Source: Limnephilus marmoratus (taxonomy: Eukaryota; Arthropoda; Insecta; Trichoptera; Limnephilidae). From it: a stretch of DNA of 64,000 bases. The notes under the pieces were generated by a model that had not been told where the DNA came from, did not search any database, and saw nothing but the letters and a program-made list of their open reading frames with translations. Shown piece after piece: positions 54,834 to 64,000 of this stretch (positions are counted from its first letter, which is position 1; every line of letters starts with the position of its first letter). Position numbers and translations under genes: made by a program. The stretch is taken from NCBI GenBank assembly GCA_917880885.1, contig OU862920.1, positions 4,526,001 to 4,590,000 of the forward strand. The letters are read 5' to 3'.

Positions 54834-55616
54834 GTATTCATCATGTTTGAGAATCTACATTAATTACGGAAGTCATTACGGAACATCAGGGTATTCGGTA
54901 AGTTTGTTATTATGCAACTTCAGTTTTCGTTTTTCGGGATTTTGAAGATCGGAAATTTCAACCAAAATGCCTAAAAACTTGCTCAGCAACCCGCCTGTGG
55001 AGAGAGAGTATTTTTCCAAATTCTTCAAAAACTAACCTGGTTTGAAGACTGGAAATGCTTAAATTGAGCAGTACATCGAGTATTTAAAGCTATTTCGGTT
55101 CATTAATGCACCAGTGAACCGCAAAAGAAAAACAAACACAACTATGACGCAAAATAACTCATTTTTAATATACGCGTTACGTCTTTATTATCTTACAACA
55201 ATAGAACATAGAAAAGTTATTATATCATAAACATTAACCCATAATAGAAACACTATACGACCAGAATAATGCTATGAACCGACCTGTATTAGTTTGCACA
55301 TCCTTTCTATGTGTGTCAATAGTTATCTTTGAACAATATGGACGAATGCCAATGTTGAAATGAGAATTTCCGATGGAAAGCATTACCCTAATACATATCA
55401 AATATGTGTACACGTGTGATACTTTCAAACTAATTTATATAGGGATATTAATTAGCGGTATTACAATGACAGCCACCTAATTTTAAAATTTCTTTGTTCT
55501 TCTGGGCGACGTGAAACCAGGTCACTCAATCAACAGTACAGGGAAGTATTTGAAATACCCTGACTTAAAGGTTCTTTTACCATGTAACAAATTGTTCAAG
55601 AATAGGGTACGTATTT

Positions 55617-55925
55617 ACACAGATGTCGCTTTCTTTTCTTTTGCCTGTTTATTTTAAAGTGGTTTGAAGATTGGATATTGTTTAAAAAAATAATAATAAT
55701 AATTTTTGGATTTCGTAGGATTCCGTTCGCTTGATGTCTGTCCCTCTGACCGCTGAGACTTGTCGAGCGACTTGCCCACTGCACTATTGAAGGCCCGCGC
55801 CGACGGCGAATTTATCGCATTATATTAGAACCGAGGACCCAAATAATAAATTTGAATGACGCATTTCCGTTTCATACAATTTCAAATCGCTTAAGGGGCT
55901 AAAGAAGATTCACTTAAAAAATAAT
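55617..55925 (+). mobile_element. Family T variant (arm as at 22434), partial
   Basis: AGATGTCGCTTTCTTTTCTT, TTTATTTTAAAGTGGTTTGA and GATTTCGTAGGATTCC come from the core, then the tRNA-like head on the minus strand (CCACTGCACTATTGAAGG), then the divergent right arm with TGACGCATTTCCGTTTCATA, AAGAAGATTCACTT. The left TIR is missing. Confidence 0.55.
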
Positions 55926-56121
55926 GGAGTAAAAAATGTGAATAATATATAAATATATATATTATTTTTCTTCGGTGACATTTTTGATATTTTTGTATTT
56001 AATTTTTTTTCTATTCAAAACCATGCGATTTTTTTCCACCCGTCATCACCGTTCACTCAGTCGGGTACCTGCCCAACCCCTCATCACGACTCTCACTCTA
56101 ACTCCAAAACCTAGTGTTTTC

Positions 56122-56375
56122 GTAGTGAAAACTTCTTTAACACCGTTGTGATTTGAAACTCGATGAAACGAAAAAGCGACACTAAAAAGTTACAAACACA
56201 TACATCATGCAGGTTTTAGCCTGCGAGAGAATGAGATAGACTAATCAGTCTCCTCTTTGTGCGGTGCTTCGTAGCCACCCCCCTCTTGTCTATTTGAGTT
56301 ATTTTATTTTATTTTATTTTTTATTATTTTCTTACTGAAGGTTTGTGAAGTAAACTGCACACAGTGCAGTGAGCC
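56122..56375 (-). mobile_element. Family T repeat, short form with microsatellite
   Basis: Right end TAGTGAAAACTTCTTTAACA, arm, single GTGCGGTGCTTCGTAGCC unit, then an expanded ATTTTATTTTATTTT stretch (56301-56330) in place of the usual TTTAGTTTTC, and a degraded left end TGAAGTAAACTGCACAC. Confidence 0.6.
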
Positions 56376-57114
56376 GCACACTCTCAGATTTTATTTTTAT
56401 TTTTGTGTTGACGAATAAATTTTGCTGAGTACAAAATTATGAAATAATTTAAATTATACATTTATGTTTCAAAAATTATGAAAATATCTTGATTTTCGAC
56501 GCCTGTGCTCTAAATTAAAGTAAAGTAGTAAATTATAGGTACTCTGAGTTTCTTCTGAACCCGACTTCTAAACGGCACAAATCCAACCTCTTCTTCTTCG
56601 AGCGTTTGGTTAATATGTAGAAGAAGAAAGAAGACAAATCCATTAATCCCCGCTTAACAATAAAATACATTAAAACACATAAATGTAAATGTTTCATAGT
56701 TTTAATGCAAACCTCCTACGAGTTCATACCAACAACTGTTTAAATACCAAATGTGGGACACATCGCTTCACACCTTATTTACTAACACTTCTGCTTGTGA
56801 AGGCACAACAGCTGTCCAGAACAGAGAACCTGGTATTGAAACAATTTAATTCAGCTTCGAGGTGACGTGACATCATAAAGATGGCTGTCGGAACGGAGGA
56901 CGTAAGTATTGGAAGTGTATAGATAGGTACAGACATTTTATACGGCTTTTTTCTTCTCAAAGCAGACTCGTGTTATGATGTAAGCGAATGACGCAAACTT
57001 TACTTTTGCCTACTGCGAAAAATTTTTATAAAGGTCGCAGAGCGTCAACAGATAAGTGGTGTATCTCAAAAAATTAAATATTTCAATAAATAATACAGTA
57101 TCATATATTATATA

Positions 57115-57592
57115 ACTAACTAACTAACCATCACGCCGTTTCCCCGCAGGGGTAGGCAGAGAGGACGGACCGCCGAACATCCCGGTCTTGGCACACATTC
57201 CTTGCCTCGTTTACATTCATACAACGTCTCATACATTCTCTTCTATTATTCTGACTCTTGACATGGCCCGACTCAAGTATCTGATTCACTTGGTCGTGCC
57301 ATGTCTTTCTTGGGCGTCCTCGACTTCTTCTACCATTCACATTTGCGTCATATATTCTTCTTACACTCCTTTCCTCGTTCATTCGCTCTACATGCCCAAA
57401 CCATCGGAGCGTTCCTTTCTTGATCTTACTCATCACGCTTACATCAGCCTTGCATTCTTTGCGGATTTCCACATTTCTCACACGATCATACATGGTTTTA
57501 CCACACATACGCCTCAGGGATCTCATTTCTACAGCGTTCAGTCTACTTTCATCCTTCCTCTGCCAGTTCCATGCCTCACTGCCATACATCAG
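57115..57592 (-). mobile_element. RTE-type LINE copy 2, 152-codon frame open
   Basis: On the minus strand it encodes MYGSEAWNWQRKDESRLNAV through YPCGETA, with only a few replacements relative to 43964-44614 (RCMC to RRMC, HLERM to HVERM, DVWRS to DVRRS). The 5' truncation falls at the YGSE motif. The 3' end is a GTTAGTTAGTTA array (57113-57127). Confidence 0.75.
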
Positions 57593-57667
57593 GGGAATAA
57601 TAATGGCATAATAATGGCAATTTGATGCAAATATAATAGATAATTAACTAAATTATTTTCAAGAAAA

Positions 57668-57825
57668 ATTTAGCCTGCGAAAGAATAAGACAGAATAATC
57701 GGTCTCCTCTGTGCGTGCTTCGTAGCCTATCGGTCTCCCCTTTGTGCGGTGCTTCGTAGCCTCCCTACTCTTGTCTACTTTAGTTTTCTAAAGGTTTCAC
57801 TTCTACCACGTGTGAACTGCACACA
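57668..57825 (-). mobile_element. Family T repeat, partial, with doubled unit
   Basis: It begins at TTTAGCCTGCGAAAGAATAA (right TIR and arm missing) and ends CTACCACGTGTGAACTGCAC. Two tandem CGGTCTCCTCTTTGTGCGGT-type units (57698-57730 and 57731-57765) are present. Confidence 0.6.
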
Positions 57826-57847
57826 ATTTTATTTTTTTCGTTATTAA

Positions 57848-58006
57848 TTTTTGAGGTGTTATGCCGTGTTGCGCTACCACCTTATTTACCCAACATGTGG
57901 GATAGCGTTACAGTGTCCATCATCAGGCACTGTAAACACACATCTGCCCTGATGATGGACACTAAGGAGAGGAGACTAACACGCCATAACACCTCAAAAT
58001 TTAATG
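57848..58006. repeat. Palindromic repeat, 159 bp
   Basis: The outer arms TTTTGAGGTGTTATGCCGTG (57849) and CACGCCATAACACCTCAAAA (57981) are near-perfect inverted copies. Inner arms GTGTCCATCATCAGG and CCTGATGATGGACAC are exact. The middle of each arm has diverged. CTGATGA occurs on each strand, but the GAAA box of a hammerhead is missing here. It is related to 6693-6790. Confidence 0.65.
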
Positions 58007-58209
58007 GTTCCTCAAGGTTGACATGTTGTTCTTGTATTGTTTTGTATTTATAATACTTATATAGTGCAATTGCATAGCGTGGATTGACTAGATGATCATT
58101 TGGGGAAGTGTGTGAAAGGGTTGAGTTTTTCCTGTGGGGAAAATTTAACCCGGACATTTAAATCTGGTGCGTAATATATGATAGTATAATTTCCACGAAA
58201 CAAAAATCA

Positions 58210-58681
58210 GTGAAACTGACTACGAAGACTACGAAGCACTTTTTTTTCAATGTAAAGGATGATTTTTTTTCATATTTTTGTCATCAAATTCCAGTACACC
58301 TTTTCCTATATATTTGGTCATCTTATTAGTATTTGTGCTTTCTTCCTCGGAGTCGCCAGATGTCGCTTTTTTGTATTTTCTTTGCCTGTTAATTTTGGAG
58401 TGGTTTGAAGATTGCATAATGATTTTACAAAAAAATTTATCTTGGTTCATTTGGCCGCTATGGTTCGTCAGGCGCTTTATACCACTAGACCAAAGGAGAC
58501 TTGCGTGGGACCGTGTATTTATCGTATTATATTGGAACTGAGTACCCGTGAAATAAGTAAATATTTTATTGCTAATTCACAGGCTAAATCCTGTAGATGT
58601 TTGTCTCTTTTTAGTGTCGCTCGCTTCCGTTTCGAGTTTCAAATCACAACGGCGCTAAAGATGTTTTCACTTCATTTCAAA
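58210..58681 (+). mobile_element. Family T repeat, long form, rearranged
   Basis: It starts at CAGTGAAACTGACTACGAAG (left TIR mostly lost). It contains ATTTGGTCATCTTATTAGTA, the tRNA-like core with box A region in ACCACTAGACCAAAGGAGAC (box B deleted), and the right end GTTTTCACTTCATTTCAAAA. Confidence 0.6.
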
Positions 58682-59042
58682 ATGCAAGTTAAAAGACTAT
58701 GATTACTGATTAAATATTTAAGCGGTGATTATATAAACGCCTAATTGCGTCTTAAAAACTATTTTTGTATCCTCCGTTGAAGTAAATCCTTCTGCCGATA
58801 CTTGTTTATCGGTGAAAGGCCATGAATGCCCCCCCCTAAGAAACGGTTTGCTTAGTCATACAAGTTCTTGTGTCCCCGCGATGGATTTTTTTTCCAAATC
58901 ATTTGAATGATAATACACTTTTAATGGCCACGTCTCTGCTTCCATTCCCCGGTCAATGTACTAATTTTTCATTCATCAAGTAACGTGCCATTGACTCGAA
59001 ATAATAGTTCCTAGGTTCTACCACCGAAGATATCTTTTCTAT

Positions 59043-59512
59043 AAATATAAATCTCGTGTCACGGCGTTTGTGGTCGCACTCTTCTGAAACGGCTCGACCG
59101 ATTTTTATGAATTAAAAAAAAAATCAAAATGTATGAGAATAGGTCGTTAAGTATATTTCATACCGCTAGGTGATTAGGGTATCCCTATCCAGAAAAAAAA
59201 AATTTAACAATTGTATTTTTTTTTAATCAAAAACTTTTTTTTCATCAAACCTATAACCACAAATTTCCACCCTCCTGCCCCCACCCTCCATTTTTTTAAT
59301 CGCGGCTTTCCCATTTTTTAATTGTTGAATGACAGATGGCGCTACGTCCGCCTCATCGAACTTTCATCCACCTCCACACATCATTCACGAGAAACATCGC
59401 ATCATTTTGACATTTCATTCGGCATTTTTTTATGTATCACAACGCAGTGCAAAATTTCATACGATTAAAAAATAATTTATATGGCATAACATCGTTTGCC
59501 GGGTCAGCTATA
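59043..59512 (+). mobile_element. Helitron-like element, degenerate 3' end
   Basis: It starts TATAAATCTCGTGTCACGGC and ends TTTGCCGGGTCAGCTAT, where CTAG has become CTAT. Internal GACAGATGGCGCTACGTCCG and AACGGCTCGACCGATTTTTA are phrases I associate with lepidopteran Helitrons. No coding sequence. Confidence 0.55.
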
Positions 59513-59588
59513 ATCTTATAGAAGTTAATTGTGAGCATATAACACACAAAACACGTATTGCCAACATCGTTCATCCATAGATAACATT

Positions 59589-60152
59589 TTTGAAGTGAAA
59601 ACTTTTTTAACACCGTTGTGATTTGAAACTCGATGAAACCGAAACGAGCGACTCTAAAAGAGTCAAACATATATATCTATAGAATTTACCCAGCGAGAGA
59701 AAAAGATAGCAATAAAATATTTATTTAATTCACGGATACTCAGTTCCAATATAAAGCCATAAATCCATGTTCCCACGCAAGCCTCCTTTAGTCTAGTGGT
59801 AAAAAGCGTCTAACGAACCTCAGCGGCCAGATATTTACCGGATAAAGGAAGAAATCTGCGAAATCAAAAAAAAAGTATTTTTGTAAAATTAATATCCAAT
59901 CTTCAAAACACTCTAAAATCAACAGGCAGAAGAAAACACAAAAGAAAGCGATATCTAGCGACTCCGAAGAAGAAAAAAACACTAATACTAATAATAATGA
60001 CCAAATGTATAGGAAAAAAGGTGCACTGGCGTTCGAGTGAGATGCAACATAGTCCATTGGTCTCCTCTTTGTGCTTTGTGGTAGCCTCTTCACTCCTGTC
60101 TACTTTAGTTTTCTGAAGGTTTCGTTTCTGCCGCGTGTGAATTGCACATTCT
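59589..60152 (-). mobile_element. Family T repeat, long form, complete
   Basis: Right end TTTTGAAGTGAAAACTTTTT, arm, tRNA-like core (box A in CTTTAGTCTAGTGGTAAAAA; box B degraded), AAAGCGATATCTAGCGACTC, TTCGAGTGAGAT, and left end CTGCCGCGTGTGAATTGCAC. Together with 16950-17494 it defines the long form. Confidence 0.7.
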
Positions 60153-60288
60153 GATTTTTTGTTTCTACCTGGTCTCCGAACGCATCACTTTCATACTTTC
60201 ATTGCATAACCAGTCCAGGACAAGGTGTGACCAGAAGTGCGCAAGTAAATTTTATGTTGTTTCATAATTATTAATTTAAAACAATATA

Positions 60289-60420
60289 CAGGCTGTCCAG
60301 GGGTAAATAAAGTGCACTAATTTTGGGAGGTGATTCTCCATGATGGCAGAAGTAAAAAATAAAAATAACTATTTTAGACATTCCGTTGTTTTTTTTAAAA
60401 CACATATTTGAATTTAACTT
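60289..60420. mobile_element. Single arm of the 8.5-kb MITE
   Basis: TACAGGCTGTCCAGGGGTAA, AAGTGCACTAATTTTGGGAG and GTGATTCTCCATGATGG match the left TIR at 8530-8590. The matching right arm is absent. Confidence 0.5.
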
Positions 60421-60432
60421 TGGTTTGTTTGA

Positions 60433-60690
60433 ATGAAGTGGAATCTTGGAAGTGGAAATTAATTCACTTCTCGACATTCCAAAAATTCGTTGTCAACTAT
60501 TGGTGGCAATCACGCACCCACGTGCGGACCCATATGCATTTTTCTGGAATTCGAAGTTATTAAAGCACTAAATAAATGTAGGTCTTACCAACTCGGGTTT
60601 CGGCCCGTTTGGTAACGCGGTTGATTCCGATCACTGGGTAGGAAGGTATAAACCTCAGACAAACAAAATAAGTTTAAATAGATGTTTTAC
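60433..60690 (+). mobile_element. SINE-C copy 2
   Basis: It aligns with 50541-50778 and continues through a tRNA-like segment (GGGTTTCGGCCCGTTTGGTA, ACGCGGTTGATTCCGATCAC, GGAAGGTATAAACC) without the 860-bp insertion seen there. The B box is weak. Confidence 0.45.
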
Positions 60691-60759
60691 AGTAAAAAAC
60701 ATTTATTATAAAAAAATGAAACCAACACTTTGTATTTAACCACGAATTTATTATTTTAT

Positions 60760-60800
60760 ATATCGACCGGTTTCGCTTCGACCAAGCTTCCTCAGGATAT
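60760..60800 (-). ncRNA. Hammerhead-ribozyme-like motif, minus strand
   Basis: Minus strand: CTGAGGA (60795-60789), stem II GCTT-GGTCG-AAGC, GAAA (60774-60771), CCGGT and C (60765). Stem I pairs TATATC upstream with GATATA downstream (6 bp). Stem III is only A-C with G-T around CG, so a monomer would be weak; short self-complementary ACCGGT could pair between two molecules. All invariant core bases (CTGANGA, GAAA, UC) are present. Such short-stem-III hammerheads are known from Penelope-like elements. Confidence 0.5.
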
Positions 60801-60823
60801 AATAATAAGTATTGGAGTTATTA

Positions 60824-60868
60824 TTATAACCTGAGGAAGCTTGATCGAAGCGAAACCGGTCGATATAT
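60824..60868 (+). ncRNA. Hammerhead-ribozyme-like motif, plus strand
   Basis: CTGAGGA (60831-60837), stem II GCTT-GATCG-AAGC (60839-60851), GAAA (60852-60855), CCGGT (60856-60860) and C at 60861, after which cleavage would fall. Stem I is weaker than on the other strand: C-G, then a mismatch, then ATAT/ATAT. The loop base change in stem II leaves pairing intact. Confidence 0.45.
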
Positions 60869-60986
60869 AAAATAATAAATTCGTGGTTAAATACAAAGTG
60901 TTTGTTTCATTTTTTTATAATATAATGTCTAACCACAAAGTAATTGCTTCTTATAAAAAACATTTGTTTATTACGGGTTGTTTTTT

Positions 60987-61345
60987 TTTAAGTGAAACTT
61001 CTTTAGAGTGATTTGAAATTCAGATGAAACGGAAATGACGCACTACGGCACCTGCGAAGCATCAAATTGCGCTTAAGGCTCCTATTGGTTGAGATGTAAA
61101 ACGGAAGCGACGATAGATCTGCGCTCATAGGCCGCTTCGTTTTTTAAGGGTCGTCGGAATATAATGCGTAAATTCCAGCGGCCAGAGAAATCCAGCGGAC
61201 GGAGGTTCGAATACAAAGAAATCAAAAAAAAAATATATATATATATATTTTTGTAAATCAATATCCAATCTTCAAACCACTTTAAAATAAACAGGCAAAA
61301 GAAAGCGACTTTGTAGTTTCTCTTCTTTCGCGTGCGAATTAAACA
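60987..61345 (-). mobile_element. Family T variant (arm as at 22434)
   Basis: Right end AAGTGAAACTTCTTTAGAGT, arm with GAAATTCAGATGAAACGG and AATGACGCACTAC, then an extra segment (CCTATTGGTTGAGATGTAAA), a damaged tRNA-like core (GGAGGTTCGAATACAAAGAA), and the left end CTTCTTTCGCGTGCGAATTA. Confidence 0.55.
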
Positions 61346-61398
61346 CTCTAATTTTTTTTAAATGAAAATTCCCCTTAATAATAAAATTAAAACTTTAA

Positions 61399-61970
61399 AA
61401 AATCGTACACAAAAAACTGCCAGGCTGCTGGTCGGCAGACCAAGGGAGTCATGAGTGCGATGATCTAGACTACAGTTTTTCGTTAGTTTCGATTTTGCAT
61501 TCGATGTAATCGATGTAGCAGGGCAAGCGAAACCGATATGACACGGACGGGGTTCGGAAATTTCCGTCGTTTTACGGACGACGCCAGCTCTTACGGTGAC
61601 GGTGGGTTGGTTGTTCGATCTTCCAACTACTATGGACTATTAGGCAATCTTAATAGGACTATTATATCATTATAAATTTGTATAATAATATAGACACGCG
61701 ACAGCGGTGAGGGGCACCGCGGCAGGTTTCGTAAGTGGTTTCGTAAGTGGTCGAAAGGCTCGCCCGACGGATGAGTATCTACACTAGGAACTCTCAAATT
61801 ATTTTTTTTATCATTATCGCTTATTTTTTTTTAATATGGCAATCTTAAGTTTTTTAAAATATAATGAAATAAAAATAATAATAAAGATAAACGAAAAATA
61901 AAAAATAATAATAATAATGAAAAAATCGTACACAAAAAGCTGCCAGGCTGCTAGTCGGCAGACCAAGAAA
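61399..61970. repeat. Pair of direct repeats about 520 bp apart
   Basis: AAAAATCGTACACAAAAAAC, TGCCAGGCTGCTGGTCGGCA and GACCAAG at 61400-61450 recur at 61922-61968 with two changes. Weaker similarity continues (ATGATCT, TTTTTC.TTAG) for 40 bp more. Each repeat contains the hairpin CTGCC...GGCAG. They may flank an inserted or duplicated segment; no LTR hallmarks (TG...CA with PBS) were seen. Confidence 0.5.
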
Positions 61971-61999
61971 TTCTTAAATGGAATGATCTGAAATAAAGT

Positions 62000-63060
62000 T
62001 ATTAATTGGTTTTTCATTAGATGGTGTAAAATTTACTATTTTTCACCCCACTTTGACGCCGGCTGCCTGCCAATTTTACTAACTATTTTTTTCTCATTTT
62101 CTAATCGACCTTTATCATATGAAACCATTCCCGTTCGTGTACTCGATGACGCAATTTTTTCGAAAAAAATCGCTCACTATTTCCATGACTGCCCGGCTTC
62201 TGCAAAGAGGCGCACCGGCAGACAAGCTCTTTTAAGGTTTTCTAAATGTCCATTATCACTACAAAGTAGTTTCTTCCATGTACTCTATGACGTAGGGTTT
62301 ACCTATCTCGTCTCAAAGTCTATAAGGAAGTTTCTCAGTGACCTTTGGCTTGGATTTACTTACAGAAGGATGCACATGTGCACCAACAAACACTGTTTTA
62401 AATGTGTGCTTTTTTAGTAAAACTGTAAACACTTCTTAACTTCTTCTTACATCACAATGTGGATAACGTCATTTGTTTGGGCTTTTTTTTCTTATTTTGC
62501 GATTGTAATTTTCTTCTTATGCAAAACAATGCAAACAAAGGAATATTTTCAAAGGCACGTCACTCCCGGCGAAAAGCGTCAAAATGAAATGTTTATGTAA
62601 GACATAAAACGCTGGGCAAAATCTCAATACAAGAAAAACAATATTAATTTGAATTCGTCCCGCTTCTACTCTCCTCAAAGTCAGGCTTGAAAGGCAAATA
62701 TTTTTCCATCTCAGCTGAGACAAATGTCACCGACATGACAAATTGTACGTGCAAAGAATAAAGAGTATGCATTTGACAATATCTTTATACATCGCACATC
62801 CCACAGAAAAGTGTCGTAAGGCAAAATTTTCTATTTTACGTTTTGTCTGTGAAAAATAAAGTGATTGTGATTATCTATGTCCCACGAAAACCGTATTTAA
62901 GTTATCTCCGTGAGATGTCACTAAATCTCTTTTCGGCGGGAATGCATTTGTTTTCACTTTTTCACAAATTAACTTTTTTGACTTAACACTTTTCTACGGG
63001 GTGTGCGACATGTATTTTGTAAGATCCAGTTAACTTTTTTTTTTTATTTCAAGTCACTTA
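62000..63060. other. Interval without recognised gene or repeat
   Basis: Nothing supported. Small frames at 62517-62723 lack motifs. ACTTCTTAACTTCTTCTTAC at 62431 is a short local repeat. Confidence 0.45.
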
Positions 63061-63072
63061 GAACACAATATT

Positions 63073-63431
63073 TTTTGAAGTGAAAACTTCTTTAGCACCG
63101 TTGTGATTTGAAACTCGAAGAAACGAAAAAGCGACTTTATAAAGATACAAACACATAAATCTACAGTATTTAGCCTGCGAGAGAATGAAAAGTAGAAGTG
63201 AAACATTTATAAAACCAAAGTCGACGTGATTGGGGAGTCTACGAAGCACAGCACAAAGAGGAGACCGATAGGCTACGAAGCACCGCACAAAGAGGACACC
63301 TATTGTGCTATCTCATTCTCTTGCAGGCTAAATCCTATAGATGTATGTGTTTGTCTCTTTTTAGTGCGACTATTTTTTGTTTCATCGAGTTTCAAATCAC
63401 AACTGTGCAAAATAAGTTTTCACTTTAGAAA
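63073..63431. mobile_element. Two family T copies in inverted (tail-to-head) arrangement
   Basis: 63073-63186 is the right half of a minus-strand copy (TTTTGAAGTGAAAACTTCTT, TTTAGCCTGCGAGAGAATGA). It joins at once to a plus-strand copy, 63190-63431 (GTAGAAGTGAAACATT to AGTTTTCACTTTAGAAAA) that lacks the GTGTGCAATTCACAC terminus. The plus copy has a doubled GGCTACGAAGCACCGCACAA unit. The result is a large imperfect inverted repeat. Confidence 0.65.
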
Positions 63432-63758
63432 AAAATTGGTTAATTAGATTATAAGATATTTAAAAAAAAAATCATAGCTTTTAATGACTTTTCAAAGGGA
63501 TGTTGAAGTTACATGATTCTAAGGTTGTCATGGAACCAATATGATATTAATATATAATTGCGTATTAAAAAAGAAGATCAATTTTTGTTATCAAACTAAA
63601 AAAAAATCTAACCGAACCGCACGTCGAAAATATTAAAACTAAAGCATAGATATTTTCATATGTATGACACGAAAAATGTATTAGGTATTTATTTACGTAC
63701 GATATGTGTGTCACTCATTACCGCGTTATTAATATGCCAATTTTTAAATTACATTATG

Positions 63759-63993
63759 CAGGGTGTTAAGGGACGTACTTGGCACCACCTTGGTCACTCG
63801 TCAGACACCCGGCTGAGTGACCAGTGACGACATGCGGAAGAATTTTTTTTTGTTTGATTTTGAAAAAAAATTTTGAAAAAAAAAAAAATCGTCAAAAAGG
63901 TCACCGGAGACCAAAATTTCATTTACATTTTTTACTCCAAACAATGTCAGGAATCACTGGTTAAAGTAAGTCAAGTAGTCCCTTAACACCCTG
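63759..63993. mobile_element. 235-bp MITE with CAGGGTGTTAAGGGAC ends
   Basis: Left CAGGGTGTTAAGGGACGTAC and, inverted, right CAGGGTGTTAAGGGACTACT. The right flank is TA and the left flank is TG, so a TA duplication is possible but imperfect. The interior has a short self-complementary TGGTCACTCG...GAGTGACCA stretch (63791-63822). No ORF. Confidence 0.75.
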
Positions 63994-64000
63994 TAGATTA

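Larger units (their letters stand above)
60703..60922. repeat. Near-perfect palindrome with 105-bp arms
   Basis: The left arm 60703-60808 and right arm 60817-60922 are inverted copies with only a few mismatches (CCAACACTTTG against CAAACACTTTG; GGTCGAAGC against GATCGAAGC). The loop is about 8 bases around 60812. Each arm carries a hammerhead-like motif, one on each strand. Confidence 0.9.

Noticed and set aside
61399..61970. LTR retrotransposon
   Set aside because: The direct repeats are about 50 bases, lack TG...CA ends, and no primer-binding site or pol sequence lies between them.

Overview
The window looks like insect chromosomal DNA, most probably from a moth or butterfly. It is AT-rich and intron-like. 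It is packed with Helitrons ending in a short hairpin plus CTAG and inserted between A and T, tRNA-derived SINEs, RTE- and CR1/Jockey-type non-LTR retrotransposon fragments, and small terminal-inverted-repeat (TIR) elements. No operon, ribosome binding site or bacterial feature is present. I found no host protein-coding gene that I would defend. The species assignment is an inference from repeat style.

Layout. 1-3.7 kb: two related Helitron-like elements flank a compact heat-shock-type promoter (periodic HSE array, TATA box, initiator), followed by a TIR element. 4-9 kb: the first copies of a very abundant TIR repeat (here 'family T'), an octamer satellite, and Helitrons. 11-14.3 kb: a 26-bp minisatellite split by a SINE, then a 5'-truncated LINE with an intact 621-codon reverse transcriptase ORF. 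14.7-25.3 kb: a 9-bp-TSD element, Helitron pairs, more SINEs, an older LINE copy and a GC-rich island. 27.6-29.1 kb: an RTE LINE interrupted by another LINE and a 161-bp MITE. 31-36 kb: a cluster of decayed LINE C-termini, one split by a Gypsy-like LTR with a primer-binding site. 36-42 kb: a second TIR element copy, a 914-bp element with perfect 9-bp TSDs, and an interrupted family T copy. 43-45.7 kb: LINE, RTE (216-codon ORF open) and Helitron. 49-51.7 kb: a hAT element with a decayed transposase tail inside an older SINE, and a separate 860-bp TIR element inside a tRNA-like head. 53-64 kb: more family T, an RTE copy, palindromes and MITEs.

How the parts relate. The window is a stratigraphy of nested insertions, and several insertion boundaries can be checked against an uninterrupted copy elsewhere in the same window. 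Three points stand out. Family T (about 22 copies) exists in a short form and in a long form that carries a tRNA-like SINE core at one fixed internal position. A SINE family shares its 3' tail and a double hairpin with the 621-codon LINE, so it is probably mobilised by it. A 220-bp near-perfect palindrome at 60.7-60.9 kb carries a hammerhead-ribozyme-like motif on each strand.

Limits. All alignments were made by eye, so element boundaries not supported by a TSD or TIR are approximate (tens of bases). Superfamily names rest on motifs, not on database searches.
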